A stretch of 64,000 nucleotides of DNA. Origin: Anaerotruncus sp. MC2020. GTDB taxonomy: Bacteria > Bacillota > Clostridia > Oscillospirales > Ruminococcaceae. The DNA is taken from positions 337,150-401,149 of the forward strand of contig KL370841.1 in the NCBI GenBank assembly GCA_000701945.1, in the 5' to 3' direction. Position 1 is the first letter of the stretch. Each line of letters starts with the position of its first letter. Position numbers and translations under genes: made by a program. Below are positions 1 through 8,677 of the stretch, one piece after another. The notes under the pieces are model-generated. The model saw only the letters and a list, made by a program, of their open reading frames with translations. It was not told where the DNA came from and searched no databases.

Positions 1-498
1 AAGGCGCTCGGACAGCAGATAGAGCTCCTTGAGCTCAGGATACAGCGGCTCGAGGCGCTGGTCGGGCTCGCCCGTGAAATAAGAGAAAAAGGAGAGATGA
101 CTATGGATTTTAAGGCGTTTGACAGTACGCAGATAGAGGAGTTTGCCGCACTCGCAAAGGCTGAATGGGGCGATACAAAGGCGTTTGCCGAGTATGAGCA
201 GAAAAGCGGAGCGCGCTCTGCGGAGGAGGAAAGGACGCTTGCGAATGAGCTGATGAGCGTGTTCGCGGAGTTCGGCGCTATGCGGAAAAAGCCCGCTGAC
301 AGCGAAGAGGTGCAGGCTCTCGTGAAGAAGCTGAAGGACACTATCAACGGGAATTATTACACCTGCGAGGATAAGATGCTCGCGTATCTCGGGCAGATGT
401 ACTCCGCAGACCCGAGATTCCGCGAGAGTATAGACAATGCGGGAGGCGAAGGTACTGCCGCATTCGTCAGCAAGGCTATCGCAAAATACTGCAAGTAA
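1..498 (+). CDS. MerR-family regulator, C-terminal TipAS ligand domain (5' partial)
   Basis: The frame is open from base 1, so this is the 3' part of a longer gene. The first 30 or so residues are a Leu/Glu-rich helix (LLELRIQRLEALV) of the kind that links a MerR DNA-binding domain to its effector domain. The rest, from about residue 33, is a TipAS-like domain (EEFAALAKAEWGDTKAF, and near the end YTCEDKMLAYLGQMY). TipA-type regulators bind thiopeptide-like or other drugs and activate efflux genes. The Met codons at 91 and 97 are internal to this frame and are probably not the start. The DNA-binding half lies outside the window. The family call rests on recalled domain patterns. Confidence 0.8.
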   Translation, partial: KALGQQIELLELRIQRLEALVGLAREIREKGEMTMDFKAFDSTQIEEFAALAKAEWGDTKAFAEYEQKSGARSAEEERTLANELMSVFAEFGAMRKKPADSEEVQALVKKLKDTINGNYYTCEDKMLAYLGQMYSADPRFRESIDNAGGEGTAAFVSKAIAKYCK

Positions 499-505
499 TA
501 GAAAC

Positions 506-543
506 AGCCGTAAAGAAGCATTTGCTCCTTTACGGCTTTTTTT
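506..543 (+). terminator. Intrinsic terminator after TipAS gene
   Basis: An AGCCGTAAAG / CTTTACGGCT stem is followed by a run of T. It lies just after the stop codon at 498 and also separates the convergent anti-sigma gene. Confidence 0.85.
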
Positions 544-560
544 CATCTGCGCGGACATCT

Positions 561-1475
561 TCACGCACTCGCTTTTACCCAGTCGTAATGCTCGAATTCG
601 CTGCTGCCGTAGGTCTCGGTCACGGACTGCACAGTGTAGAGCACCTTGCCGTTTTCGTCGGTGGCTTTGCCCTCCCTGACGATGTAACGGTCGGGGACGG
701 GCTCGGGGTAGGGCTCGTAGCCCATTGCACAGAAGCCCTTTTCATCGGGGGTCAGCTCGTAGGTCTGACCGTCCATGACAAACTCTATCTTTTTCACGTT
801 TTTGTCCGTGACGTAGAATGCTTTTGTCCCGAACCACTTCACGCCGTTCTCATATGTGAAGCTGCCGCCCGTCATCGAAATACCGCAGTCCTTGACAGCC
901 CAGCCGCCGCTCGTGCCGCCGCCTATCCACATACCGAGCCTCAGAATGTCGTCTCTGTCGGCATTTCCCGCGATAACATATGTCTCTCCGTCATCGGGAA
1001 AATGCTCGAGAAAATACGACTCTGCTGCCTTGCCGTCCTTGCTCTTTATCGTGGCGATGTAGGTCAGCTTAGGCTTTGTCGCATTTTTAGCCTCAACAGG
1101 GGTCTCATAGTGGTCGATGCTTTGCTCCATGATACACTGCTTCGCAGCACCTCTTGCAGTGAAGCGCGCGCCGTCGATGAAGTTGCCGATATAGCCGACG
1201 ATGAGCGCGAGGACGAGCGTCCCGAGCGTGACCTTCAGCAGTATCCAGCGGTTCTTTTTGCGAACGCGCTTAGCCGTCTCCTTGTATTTTTTTGTGTCCT
1301 CTGGGACGGGTACGTTTTCGCTTGTATTTATCGTTTTTTTCATTTGTTCCCACTCCTTTTCACAGGCGGGACACTCCGCGATATGCTCCTGTACAGCCGC
1401 ATTCGACTTCTCCGACGCGATGCCGTCTATGCACAGCGGCATGAGGTCGCGTATTATCTCGTGGTCATATTTCAT
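561..1475 (-). CDS. Membrane-anchored anti-sigma factor with zf-HC2 domain
   Basis: Predicted 304-aa anti-sigma factor. The N-terminus has the zinc-binding anti-sigma pattern with H31, C35 and C38 (EHIAECPACE). A basic stretch (KRVRKKNR) precedes one membrane segment at about 77-97, and the rest is an extracytoplasmic sensor-like region of unknown fold. Its start overlaps the end of the upstream sigma gene by 11 bp, so the two are co-translated, as in ECF sigma/anti-sigma pairs. Inference: it holds the sigma factor at the membrane until an envelope signal releases it. The diverging ABC exporter is a plausible target. The signal is unknown. Confidence 0.82.
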   Translation of the reverse strand: MKYDHEIIRDLMPLCIDGIASEKSNAAVQEHIAECPACEKEWEQMKKTINTSENVPVPEDTKKYKETAKRVRKKNRWILLKVTLGTLVLALIVGYIGNFIDGARFTARGAAKQCIMEQSIDHYETPVEAKNATKPKLTYIATIKSKDGKAAESYFLEHFPDDGETYVIAGNADRDDILRLGMWIGGGTSGGWAVKDCGISMTGGSFTYENGVKWFGTKAFYVTDKNVKKIEFVMDGQTYELTPDEKGFCAMGYEPYPEPVPDRYIVREGKATDENGKVLYTVQSVTETYGSSEFEHYDWVKASA

Positions 1476-1971
1476 ATCCGTACCTCTCTTTCATTGCCGC
1501 GCGCAGCTTCGCGACGGTGCGGTTGTATATCACCGCCGCTGTGTTTGCGCGGATATTCAGCACACAGGCTATCTCGGCGTAGCTCGCCTCCGAGTAGAGG
1601 CGGTACTGCATCACCGAGCGTGCGGGCTCGTCGAGCTCGTCCAGCAGCGTTCTCAGCCGCTCAAGCATTTCCTGCCGCTCGAGCTCTGCTGTCGGAGGAG
1701 GGACAGCCTCGTCGCTCCTGCGGGCGGCTATGTCGCGCTGCCGCGTCTCCCTGCGCACGTACTTCGCATAGATGTTTTTCGCTATCTGAAAAAGCCACGT
1801 TCGCATACTGCATTCGCCGCGGAATCTCCCGAACGAGAGGAATGCCTGATAGAATGTCTCCTGCGTGAGCTCCTCTGCGGCGGAGCGGTCACAGCAGGTG
1901 AGTCCCAGCAGAAAGCGGTAGACCTCGGGCTGGAATCGGTCGTATATCTCCTCGAATTCATTCATCGGCAT
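1465..1971 (-). CDS. ECF-type RNA polymerase sigma factor
   Basis: 168-aa sigma-70 family protein of ECF size. Region 2 is visible at about residues 8-75 (RFLLGLTCCDRSAAEELTQE, then RTWLFQIAKNIYAKYVRRE), and region 4 at about 105-160 (RSVMQYRLYSEASYAEIACV, the helix-turn-helix). Region 3 is absent, as expected for an ECF factor. The start is ATG at 1971, preceded by a GGGGGAATGC-type ribosome site. It is the first gene of a two-gene operon with the anti-sigma factor and diverges from the ABC transporter operon at 2166 across about 195 bp, a common arrangement for autoregulated stress modules. Confidence 0.88.
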   Translation of the reverse strand: MPMNEFEEIYDRFQPEVYRFLLGLTCCDRSAAEELTQETFYQAFLSFGRFRGECSMRTWLFQIAKNIYAKYVRRETRQRDIAARRSDEAVPPPTAELERQEMLERLRTLLDELDEPARSVMQYRLYSEASYAEIACVLNIRANTAAVIYNRTVAKLRAAMKERYGYEI

Positions 1972-2165
1972 TCCCCCCTTTCGCGTATTCGATACGTATC
2001 TGTATATTAGTACCCGCAGTACCTGCGATATTACACTCCGCGGAAAAATTTTCCATACCTATTATATCACATCTTCACCGAGGCGGCAAAAAAACTTTTT
2101 AAAATCAGATAAAAAGTTGAAATTCGCCTGTTATGATGTGAGTACAGTAGGAAAGGGGTGTCTTT

Positions 2166-3062
2166 ATGGACAACAAGATAGTTATCAGAAAAATGAACAA
2201 GTTCTACGGGAGAAAGCAGGCTCTCTTCGATATCGACCTCACTATCGAGCAGGGTATGTTCGGTCTGCTCGGACGCAACGGTGCGGGCAAAACGACCCTG
2301 ATGAAGACCATAGCCGCGCTCCACCCGATGAAGAGCGGCGAGGTCACTGTATGCGGCGTGCCCGTCGGGGAGGCGGCAAAGATACGCTCCATGATAGGCT
2401 ACCTGCCGCAGGATTTCTCCATGTACCCGAATATGCGAACAGACGAGGCGCTCGACTACCTCGGCGCTCTCTCGGGCATACCGTCCAAGGAGCGCAAACA
2501 GCGCGTGGAGGCACTGCTGAAAAAGGTCAACCTCTATGAGCACAGGAACAAAAAGGTCAAGCAGCTCTCGGGCGGAATGAAGCGCAGACTCGGTATCGCG
2601 CAGGCTCTGCTGCACGACCCGAAGGTGCTCATCGTCGACGAGCCGACTGCGGGGCTCGACCCCGAGGAGCGCATACGCTTCCGCAACCTGCTCTGCGAGA
2701 CGGCGGAGGAGCGTATCGTTATCCTCTCGACCCATATCGTCGGCGACGTGGAGTCCACCTGCGAGAATATCGCGATAATGGACGAGGGAAAAATTCTCTG
2801 GCGCGGAACTGTGCGCGAGCTGCTCGAGAATGCGCGCGGACACGTCTATACCGCCAACATCGAGAAGCAGTACATGGCTCAGGTGAAGAAGGAGTACATC
2901 GTGACTGGCATGGTCGCGCAGGCGGAGTATACCACCGTGACTATCGTCTCCGACGCCGAGCCCGACCTGCCCAACGCTGTCCTGACCGAGCCCGACCTTG
3001 AGGGCGCTTATATGTACTGTCTGCGCTCGAATGGCTGCGATATGAAAGGCGGTGAGGAGTAA
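2166..3062 (+). CDS. ABC transporter ATP-binding protein
   Basis: 298-aa ATPase of the ABC-2/drug-export type. Walker A is GRNGAGKTT at 36-44, the signature LSGGM is near 133, and Walker B with the D-loop (VLIVDEPTAGLDPEE) is near 154. The H-loop is in STHIVGDVE. The GAAAGGGG ribosome site precedes the ATG. The last base of its stop codon overlaps the start of the first permease, so the three transporter genes form a tight operon that continues into a two-component system. The substrate cannot be read from the sequence; an antimicrobial or cell-wall-active peptide would fit the regulatory context. Confidence 0.9.
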   Translation: MDNKIVIRKMNKFYGRKQALFDIDLTIEQGMFGLLGRNGAGKTTLMKTIAALHPMKSGEVTVCGVPVGEAAKIRSMIGYLPQDFSMYPNMRTDEALDYLGALSGIPSKERKQRVEALLKKVNLYEHRNKKVKQLSGGMKRRLGIAQALLHDPKVLIVDEPTAGLDPEERIRFRNLLCETAEERIVILSTHIVGDVESTCENIAIMDEGKILWRGTVRELLENARGHVYTANIEKQYMAQVKKEYIVTGMVAQAEYTTVTIVSDAEPDLPNAVLTEPDLEGAYMYCLRSNGCDMKGGEE

Positions 3063-4291
3063 TGCTGTTCAGACATGAATGCAAAAAGATAGTATGCTCG
3101 GCGGCTTTCATCGTGTATTGTGTGCTGTCACTGCTGTTCTTCTTCACGAATTACTGGACGGACTGCTCCGATGAGGTGTCTTGCAGCGGACAGGGGCTCA
3201 TTGCGGTCGAAGACCACGACCGCATCATGGACGGCGCGACGAACTCTCTCATGGGCGATTTTGCGTCGAACAGGTACGAATGCTATCCATACGGCTTCTA
3301 CAAGGCTGTCCACCTCAAAGAGAAAAAGCGCGAGAAGGTCAGGAGCTATCTCGAGGAGATAACGGGAGTAAGCGGCGAGGACTTCGACAAGCTGCTCGAA
3401 ACGGGCGATACCTACTATGAGGGCTTCTCTACAAAGGAGCTGTACCAATTCCATGATATCCCCGTCAAGGAGGGCTTTTCCTATGACCGCTTCGTCGAGA
3501 TAATGGCTGACGTGGACGATATTGTCGGCGGAGGCTCGATATACAATCCCGAGGGACTCATGTACACTTTTTCGCTCGTCCCCATGGCGGAGGAGGATAT
3601 TAAGGCGGAGCAGGACGATTTTTACAAGGAGGACAAGATAACTCGCGGTCTTGCAAGGCTTTTTTGTGACTATACGGGCATTGACCTCACGATACTGCCC
3701 GTATTCGCTGCCGCGTGGCTGACTGCCGCAGACAAGAAGCGCCGTATGCATGAGCTTGTCTATACGCGCGATATATCTTCGTTAAGACTTGTGTTGACGA
3801 GGTATGGGGCTCTTCTGTTCACTATGGCTATACCTGTTCTCGCCATGATGATACTCTCGCTGATACAGGCGCTCGTTGTCTACAAGGGGCACTCTATGGA
3901 TATGCTCGCATTTTTCAAGCTGCCTGTGGTATGGCTCCTGCCGAATCTGATGTTCACGACGGCGGTCGGAGTGCTCGTGACGGAGATATTCTCGTCGCCT
4001 GTTGCGATACTCTCGCAGCTTGCGATATGGTTCTACTCCGTAATGGCGGGCTCTATGCAGCTCTCGGGAAATCTGAGCAGATTTGCTCTCGTTCCGCGTC
4101 ATAACACGCCTTTTGAGAGGGGAGTGTTCCTCGCGGAGCAGAACGAGTTCATTTTCAGCCGCGTGTTCTGGACTGTCATATCAATGGTGTTGATGCTGCT
4201 CGCGGTCGCAGTCTACAGCGCAAAGAGGGGAGGGCGTTTCAATGGCATCAGGCTGTTTGGCAAGGATAGTATATTCAGACGTAAGGCATAA
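3062..4291 (+). CDS. ABC-2 type transporter permease subunit 1
   Basis: 409-aa membrane protein that starts one base before the ATPase gene ends. It has an N-terminal membrane segment (AAFIVYCVLSLLFFFTN), a long soluble loop of about 180 residues, and a C-terminal cluster of about five hydrophobic segments (such as LLFTMAIPVLAMMILSLI). This layout, with one TM, a large extracytoplasmic loop and then a TM bundle, is common in ABC-2 exporters that handle peptides or lipids. No closer family is recognised. Its 3' end overlaps the next permease by 50 bp in another frame. Confidence 0.75.
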   Translation: MLFRHECKKIVCSAAFIVYCVLSLLFFFTNYWTDCSDEVSCSGQGLIAVEDHDRIMDGATNSLMGDFASNRYECYPYGFYKAVHLKEKKREKVRSYLEEITGVSGEDFDKLLETGDTYYEGFSTKELYQFHDIPVKEGFSYDRFVEIMADVDDIVGGGSIYNPEGLMYTFSLVPMAEEDIKAEQDDFYKEDKITRGLARLFCDYTGIDLTILPVFAAAWLTAADKKRRMHELVYTRDISSLRLVLTRYGALLFTMAIPVLAMMILSLIQALVVYKGHSMDMLAFFKLPVVWLLPNLMFTTAVGVLVTEIFSSPVAILSQLAIWFYSVMAGSMQLSGNLSRFALVPRHNTPFERGVFLAEQNEFIFSRVFWTVISMVLMLLAVAVYSAKRGGRFNGIRLFGKDSIFRRKA

Positions 4292-4871
4292 TTTCCTGCC
4301 GCATTACGCCGCCGCCGCGGGAGTGCTCCTCGTCACGCCCGTCATATTCGGGCTCGCGGAGCTCACCGCGCAGATGTCGGCTCAGCCGCTCGAGATGATG
4401 CCGCTCCTCATGGGGATAATCCTGTTCACGCCGATACTTGCTCCCGAGCAGAACGAGTGCATTCTCGAGACAGTGCGCGCGAAAAAAATGAGCCGCCATA
4501 TCGTGACGGGTATGCGTCTGCTCTGCTCGTTCGTGCTGCTCGCGGTGCTGATATTCGCGCTCGGCGGCTATATGCGGTACAATGAGTGCGATGTCTCCGT
4601 GAAGATGTGCGCGGGAGCTCTCGCGGGAGCTTTCGCCGTCGGAGCACTCGGCTTCTTCTGCGCCGCAGTCACCGACAATGTCATCGTCGGCTATATGGTG
4701 TCGCTGATGTACGCGGTGATGAATCTCTTCCTGCGAAAGGAGCTCGGCAAGTTCTTCCTCATGTCGATGACCTTCGGGATAAAGGGCTGCAAGCCTGTGC
4801 TCGCCGTGTCGGGAGCAGTGCTCATTGCGGCGGCTATGATATACCGCAGGCTCGCGAAGAACGAACGCTGA
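4242..4871 (+). CDS. ABC-2 type transporter permease subunit 2
   Basis: 209-aa polytopic membrane protein with about six hydrophobic segments, including AAAAGVLLVTPVIFGLAEL and LLCSFVLLAVLIFALGGYM. The ATG at 4242 is kept because a good GGGAGG site lies 7-8 bases upstream, although this gives a 50-bp overlap with the previous gene. A shorter form starting inside the overlap cannot be excluded. With the ATPase and the first permease it would make a heteromeric exporter. Confidence 0.72.
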   Translation: MASGCLARIVYSDVRHNFLPHYAAAAGVLLVTPVIFGLAELTAQMSAQPLEMMPLLMGIILFTPILAPEQNECILETVRAKKMSRHIVTGMRLLCSFVLLAVLIFALGGYMRYNECDVSVKMCAGALAGAFAVGALGFFCAAVTDNVIVGYMVSLMYAVMNLFLRKELGKFFLMSMTFGIKGCKPVLAVSGAVLIAAAMIYRRLAKNER

Positions 4872-4959
4872 ACGGGGCGGGGTGCCCCCGCGGGCGGTTT
4901 CGCGGCACAGCTGTACAAAACGGGAGTTTATTCCCGCGTGGCTTGCCGTTTGGACAGAA

Positions 4960-5063
4960 TTATGATATAATGTATGCAAAGCATACATTATATTTATCAA
5001 AATGCCCTTGCAGATACGCAGATCAAAGATCTGCTTCCTGCATATCGGGCAATTATATCATAA
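4960..5063. repeat. Nested inverted-repeat element upstream of two-component system
   Basis: A 104-bp stretch begins with TTATGATATAAT and ends with its exact complement (12-bp terminal inverted repeats at 4960-4971 and 5052-5063). Inside it are a 12-bp-arm palindrome with a 3-nt AAA loop (4966-4992) and a 7-bp-arm palindrome with the same loop (5018-5034). A further 10-bp inverted repeat pairs 5054-5063 with 5074-5083. The whole could be a small MITE-like insertion or a structured leader of the response-regulator gene. Confidence 0.6.
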
Positions 5064-5107
5064 CGCTTCGCTTTTATGATATATAGTGGCAAGGAAGTGA
5101 GCGAAAA

Positions 5108-5779
5108 ATGTACAAGATACTTGTCGCCGACGACGAAAGGGACGTGGTCAGCCTGCTCAGGGACTACCTCGAGCTAAGCGGCTACTGCGTGTTCACGGCG
5201 TATAACGGCGCGGAGGCTGTCGAGGCAGCCTCGAAAGCTCCCGACCTGATACTGCTCGACGTCAATATGCCCGAAATGGACGGGTTCGAGGTCTGCGCGC
5301 GTCTCAGGGAGCATATCAACTGTCCGATACTGTTCCTCACCGCACGCGTGGAGGACTCCGACAAGATAAGCGGCTTTGCCGCGGGCGGCGACGACTACAT
5401 CATCAAGCCGTTCTCGCTCGATGAGCTCGGTGCGCGTATAGCTGCACACCTCCGCCGCGAGCAGCGTTCGGCTGCATCGGCAAATGTGCGGTTCTTCGGC
5501 AATACCGTCATCAACTACACCGAGAAAACGGTCAGCGTGGGAGACGAAAAAATCGACCTCACAAAGAAGGAGTACGGCATCGTCGAGCTGCTCTCGATGA
5601 ATATGGGGCAGATATTCGACAAGGAGCGCATATACGAGAAAATATGGGGCTACGATGCAGAGGGCGACAGTTCCGTCGTCGCGGAGCACGTCCGCAGACT
5701 CAGGGCGAAGCTCGCGAAATACGGCGAGGAATCGCACCTCGGCACTGTATGGGGCATGGGTTACAAATGGATAAAGTAG
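5108..5779 (+). CDS. OmpR/PhoB-family response regulator
   Basis: 223-aa two-domain regulator. The receiver domain covers about 1-120, with the acidic pair DDE near 8-10, the phosphorylated D51 (LILLDVNMPEMDG) and the conserved Lys in IIKPFS near 100. The C-terminal winged helix has the typical LTKKEYGIVELLSMNMG and VVAEHVRRLRAKL segments. Its last bases overlap the histidine kinase gene (ATG at 5767). It sits directly downstream of the ABC exporter, so it probably controls that operon. Confidence 0.93.
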   Translation: MYKILVADDERDVVSLLRDYLELSGYCVFTAYNGAEAVEAASKAPDLILLDVNMPEMDGFEVCARLREHINCPILFLTARVEDSDKISGFAAGGDDYIIKPFSLDELGARIAAHLRREQRSAASANVRFFGNTVINYTEKTVSVGDEKIDLTKKEYGIVELLSMNMGQIFDKERIYEKIWGYDAEGDSSVVAEHVRRLRAKLAKYGEESHLGTVWGMGYKWIK

Positions 5780-6891
5780 GAAAGAGGACGCTTGCGTCCG
5801 CACTGGTACGCTATCTCGTGCCGTGTGTCATCGTATGTGCGGTCGGAGCTCTCGTTATCGAGGGGCTTACGGTATACCTCGGGAAGTGGACGCTCAGCGT
5901 ATACGAAGACAGCGGTCCATATGAAAGAGACTACATAGTGGACAGGTTCTATATGATATCGCAGCTGATGTTCTGCCTGCGGATAGTGCTCGTCCCGATA
6001 TGGGCGGCGGCGTGTCTGTGGGTGACGGCGCACGTCTTCCTCCGCAGGGAGATACAGTCTCCCGTGGATACGCTTATTAAGGCATCCGACAAGATAAGGA
6101 ACGACGAGCTCGACTTCACGGTCGAATGCCCGACCGACAACGAGCTCGGCAGACTGTGCGGCTCGTTCGAGGATATGCGGCGCAATCTCTACGACAGCAA
6201 CTACACGCTGTGGAAGGCACTCGAGGAGCGCAAGCGGCTCAACTCCGCGTTCGCGCACGACCTCCGCACGCCTATCACCGTGCTCTGCGGCTATACGGAG
6301 CTGATAGACAGGTGCGGCGGCAAGCTCCCGCCCGAGAAGCAGGCGGAGATTATGACGAAAATGGCGGCGCAGGTCGAGAGGCTGAAAAGCTACACCGAAA
6401 AGATGAGCGGCGTCAACAAGCTCGAGGATATAATCCCCGATGTCAAGCCCGTCCGCTTCGATGAGCTGTGCAGGCATATCTCCGAGAGCGGCGAGCTCCT
6501 GTGCGGGGAGAGGTTCAGCTTCACCGCCGTCGGCGACGGCGAGAGCCTCGTGAATACCGACGCGGAGCTGCTCATGGAGGTCTTCCTCAACCTCGCCGCA
6601 AATGCGATGCACTATGCGAAAACGGTCGTGGACTGCCGCGCTGAGCTCAGCGGGAGCTCGCTGAGGCTCGTCGTCACCGACGACGGCTGCGGCTTCTCCG
6701 AGGACGCGATGAGACAGGCGTGGAAGCCCTTCTACCGCGACGAGAGCGAGGAGGATAAGACGCACTTCGGGCTCGGACTGTACATCTGCTGGCTGCTCTG
6801 CCGAAAGCTCGGCGGAGGCATAACTATCGAAAATGTCCCGAGCGGCGGCGGTATGGTCACCGCAGAGGTCAATACATCAGCGAGTGCGTGA
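5767..6891 (+). CDS. Sensor histidine kinase
   Basis: 374-aa kinase. The start chosen is ATG 5767, inside the end of the response-regulator gene, because the longer frame upstream only reads the regulator out of frame. There are two membrane segments (about 10-32 and 68-88) with a short external loop of about 35 residues, then HAMP, the H-box FAHDLRTPITVL (His near 165), the N-box NLAANAMHYAKT, and the G-boxes DDGCGFSE and FGLGLYIC. The short sensor loop is typical of intramembrane-sensing kinases that partner ABC exporters, which fits the genes upstream. Confidence 0.92.
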   Translation: MDKVGKRTLASALVRYLVPCVIVCAVGALVIEGLTVYLGKWTLSVYEDSGPYERDYIVDRFYMISQLMFCLRIVLVPIWAAACLWVTAHVFLRREIQSPVDTLIKASDKIRNDELDFTVECPTDNELGRLCGSFEDMRRNLYDSNYTLWKALEERKRLNSAFAHDLRTPITVLCGYTELIDRCGGKLPPEKQAEIMTKMAAQVERLKSYTEKMSGVNKLEDIIPDVKPVRFDELCRHISESGELLCGERFSFTAVGDGESLVNTDAELLMEVFLNLAANAMHYAKTVVDCRAELSGSSLRLVVTDDGCGFSEDAMRQAWKPFYRDESEEDKTHFGLGLYICWLLCRKLGGGITIENVPSGGGMVTAEVNTSASA

Positions 6892-6907
6892 CGCGGTCGC
6901 TATTCAT

Positions 6908-6950
6908 TAAAAAAGCTCAGAGGAAGCAAGCGCTTCTTCTGAGCTTTTTC
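6908..6950. terminator. Bidirectional terminator
   Basis: An AAAAGCTCAGAGGAAGC / GCTTCTTCTGAGCTTTTT stem lies between the histidine kinase and the convergent dockerin gene. A and T runs on both sides allow termination in both directions. Confidence 0.85.
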
Positions 6951-6970
6951 GTTCAGCATTTTTCGCTATT

Positions 6971-7648
6971 TCAGTCCGTGGGATATACGGGGAGGTCGTA
7001 CTCGGTGAGCAGACCTGCGTCTACCTGCTGTATCGTCAGCGCGTCCATTGCTGTGACGCCGTCGCCGGGATTGTAGCAGTCAGCTGCACTCTGCTGAGCA
7101 GCCGTGAGGTCATATTTGTCCTTGTTGCTGATGAATTGCAGTATCGCTACAGAGTCGGAAACTCCGAGCTTGCCGTCTGCGTTGGCGTCGCCGTAGATAA
7201 CACCCATAATGCCGCCCGCAAACCACGTATCATCGAGCTCTGTGGTGGTGGTGGCAGTAGTCGTCGTGGTAGTTCCCACCTGCGTACCTATCATAGCCGT
7301 GCCGTCCCACTCGTCGGTAGTGGTAGTTGTGGTCGTTGTTCCTATCTGTGTGCCAATCATTGTCGTGCCGTCCCATTTATCGGTGGTGGTAGTTGTTGTA
7401 GTTCCTATTTCGGAGCAATTGTTTGTCCTTTCGCAGTCAAAGCACGTATCCTCGTAAATTGTAGTAAAAGGTTCAGCGACTGTGGTGCCGACCATAGTGG
7501 TCGTCTGCTCGAGTTCGGTGTCCGATATCATCGCGACGCCCTCAGACCTTACGGCTTCTTCCTCGGCAGCGGCTGCAGCTGCGCTTACCGAGGCGCCGAC
7601 AGCGACTGTGGCTAAAAGAGCGGATATCTCTTTTGTGAATTTTCTCAT
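6971..7648 (-). CDS. Secreted Thr-rich repeat protein with C-terminal dockerin; candidate radical SAM substrate
   Basis: 225-aa exported protein. An N-terminal signal peptide (about 1-28, Ala-rich) is followed by a Cys cluster (TCFDCERTNNC), then two 22-residue repeats made of a Thr run plus DxWDGTxMIGTQxG, and a third Thr run ending in ELDDTW. The C-terminus (about 152-217) is a type I dockerin with a Ca-binding GDANADGKLGVSD loop and a second, less canonical NPGDGVTAMD loop. The start codon overlaps the stop of the radical SAM gene (ATGA) and has its own strong AGGAGG site. This coupling suggests that the enzyme modifies this protein, perhaps at the Trp/Met repeat units or the Cys cluster, before it is docked on the cellulosome. 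The dockerin and signal peptide are seen; the modification is inferred. Thr-rich linkers are also normal in ruminococcal cellulosome proteins, so a plain scaffolded protein remains possible. Confidence 0.8.
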   Translation of the reverse strand: MRKFTKEISALLATVAVGASVSAAAAAAEEEAVRSEGVAMISDTELEQTTTMVGTTVAEPFTTIYEDTCFDCERTNNCSEIGTTTTTTTDKWDGTTMIGTQIGTTTTTTTTDEWDGTAMIGTQVGTTTTTTATTTTELDDTWFAGGIMGVIYGDANADGKLGVSDSVAILQFISNKDKYDLTAAQQSAADCYNPGDGVTAMDALTIQQVDAGLLTEYDLPVYPTD

Positions 7649-8625
7649 GGTCTCTTTCCTCCTTTATCATTGGCAATTATTTCAAGTGCAGTAAGTATCT
7701 GCACCTGTTCCTCCATACAAGCGGCTTCGGAAATGTCTCTGACAGTTCCCGTCGTCGCCATTTTTCTGCACGCGCAGGAGTTGCGGCAGTATTCCGCTAT
7801 CTCGCAGCCCTTGCAGCGCTCCGAGCGCATGGGATAATCAGGATGAGCTTTCCTTGTCTGCTCGGCTTGAATGCCGACGGATACATCTCCGCAGCGGTAT
7901 TCGGGCAGATTCTGGAACTGCACGCAGGGGTAGAAGCTGCCGTCCCAGTTGATGAATATTTTCTTTTTGCATATCTCGCAGAGGTTCGCTTTTTTGTTTG
8001 TGACGGTGTCTATCTTAGTTGCGAGCTCGTATACGAAGAGGTCGGGGATAGTGGCTATTTTCCGCCACTGTTCACGCATGATGTCGCCGAAGCTGTCGGG
8101 GTCGCGCGGGTCGAGGAAGGAGTCCATTGAGGCGGATACCTTCTTTGCGCCGAGCCCTTTCAGGTACAGGATATTGTCGTACAGCTTCGGGAGAGTCTCC
8201 TCCGTGTAGACGAGCTGCACAAGCGCCTTCGGCTGATATTTCAGCAGCAGCTTCAGGTTCGCGTCGAGCAGAGCCGTATCAGCTCCGCGCTCGGTGCAGT
8301 CCCTGCCGTCGTGGGACATATTGATGATGACGTTCTTGCCCTCGCACCATTTCAGGAAGTCCTCGTCGAGAAGCGTGCCGTTGGTCGTGATGACAAAGCG
8401 GTTCGCTCTGAGCGTCTCAATGTAGTATTTCACGGTGTCCTTGTATAGCAGGGGCTCGCCTCCGAAGAGGTAGACCGTGTCCGCGTCGCCGCGGCTGTTG
8501 ACGAAGTCCGCTATCTTCACGCGGGTGTCGTCGCCGATACAGCCGTATTCCGTGTTGAGGTGCCGCTCGTAGCAATAGCTGCATTTGAGATTGCATTTGT
8601 TTGTGATGCTGATAGTGTAGTCCAT
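7645..8625 (-). CDS. Radical SAM/SPASM peptide-maturase-like enzyme
   Basis: 326-aa radical SAM enzyme. The CxxxCxxC cluster motif is CNLKCSYC near residue 14 of the chosen frame, followed by a FGGEPLL segment. The C-terminus is a Cys-rich SPASM-type region (CEICKKK, YPCVQF, CKGCEIAEYCRNSCAC) that would carry auxiliary Fe-S clusters. Such enzymes install thioether or C-C crosslinks in ribosomal peptides. The start at 8625 is preferred over ATG 8679, because a consensus promoter has its -10 box on top of 8679. I recall a TIGRFAM model for a Fibrobacter/Ruminococcus peptide-maturase group that this may match; this was not checked. The downstream partner is the dockerin repeat protein. Confidence 0.85.
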   Translation of the reverse strand: MDYTISITNKCNLKCSYCYERHLNTEYGCIGDDTRVKIADFVNSRGDADTVYLFGGEPLLYKDTVKYYIETLRANRFVITTNGTLLDEDFLKWCEGKNVIINMSHDGRDCTERGADTALLDANLKLLLKYQPKALVQLVYTEETLPKLYDNILYLKGLGAKKVSASMDSFLDPRDPDSFGDIMREQWRKIATIPDLFVYELATKIDTVTNKKANLCEICKKKIFINWDGSFYPCVQFQNLPEYRCGDVSVGIQAEQTRKAHPDYPMRSERCKGCEIAEYCRNSCACRKMATTGTVRDISEAACMEEQVQILTALEIIANDKGGKRP

Positions 8626-8677
8626 TTTATCATCTCGGTTCGGTATAAAAGCCAGTTTTTGGCGGAGCTTTTCAATC

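Noticed and set aside
522..2010. Long plus-strand open frames (448 aa and 269 aa)
   Set aside because: They run antisense to the anti-sigma and sigma genes, whose protein motifs and coupling are clear. The plus-strand products show no recognisable domains.
5761..6765. 334-aa minus-strand open frame
   Set aside because: It is a shadow of the histidine kinase on the opposite strand, caused by GC-rich codon use.
7209..7457. Plus-strand Val-rich frame resembling a membrane peptide
   Set aside because: It is antisense to the Thr-rich repeats; poly-Thr codons read backwards give poly-Val.
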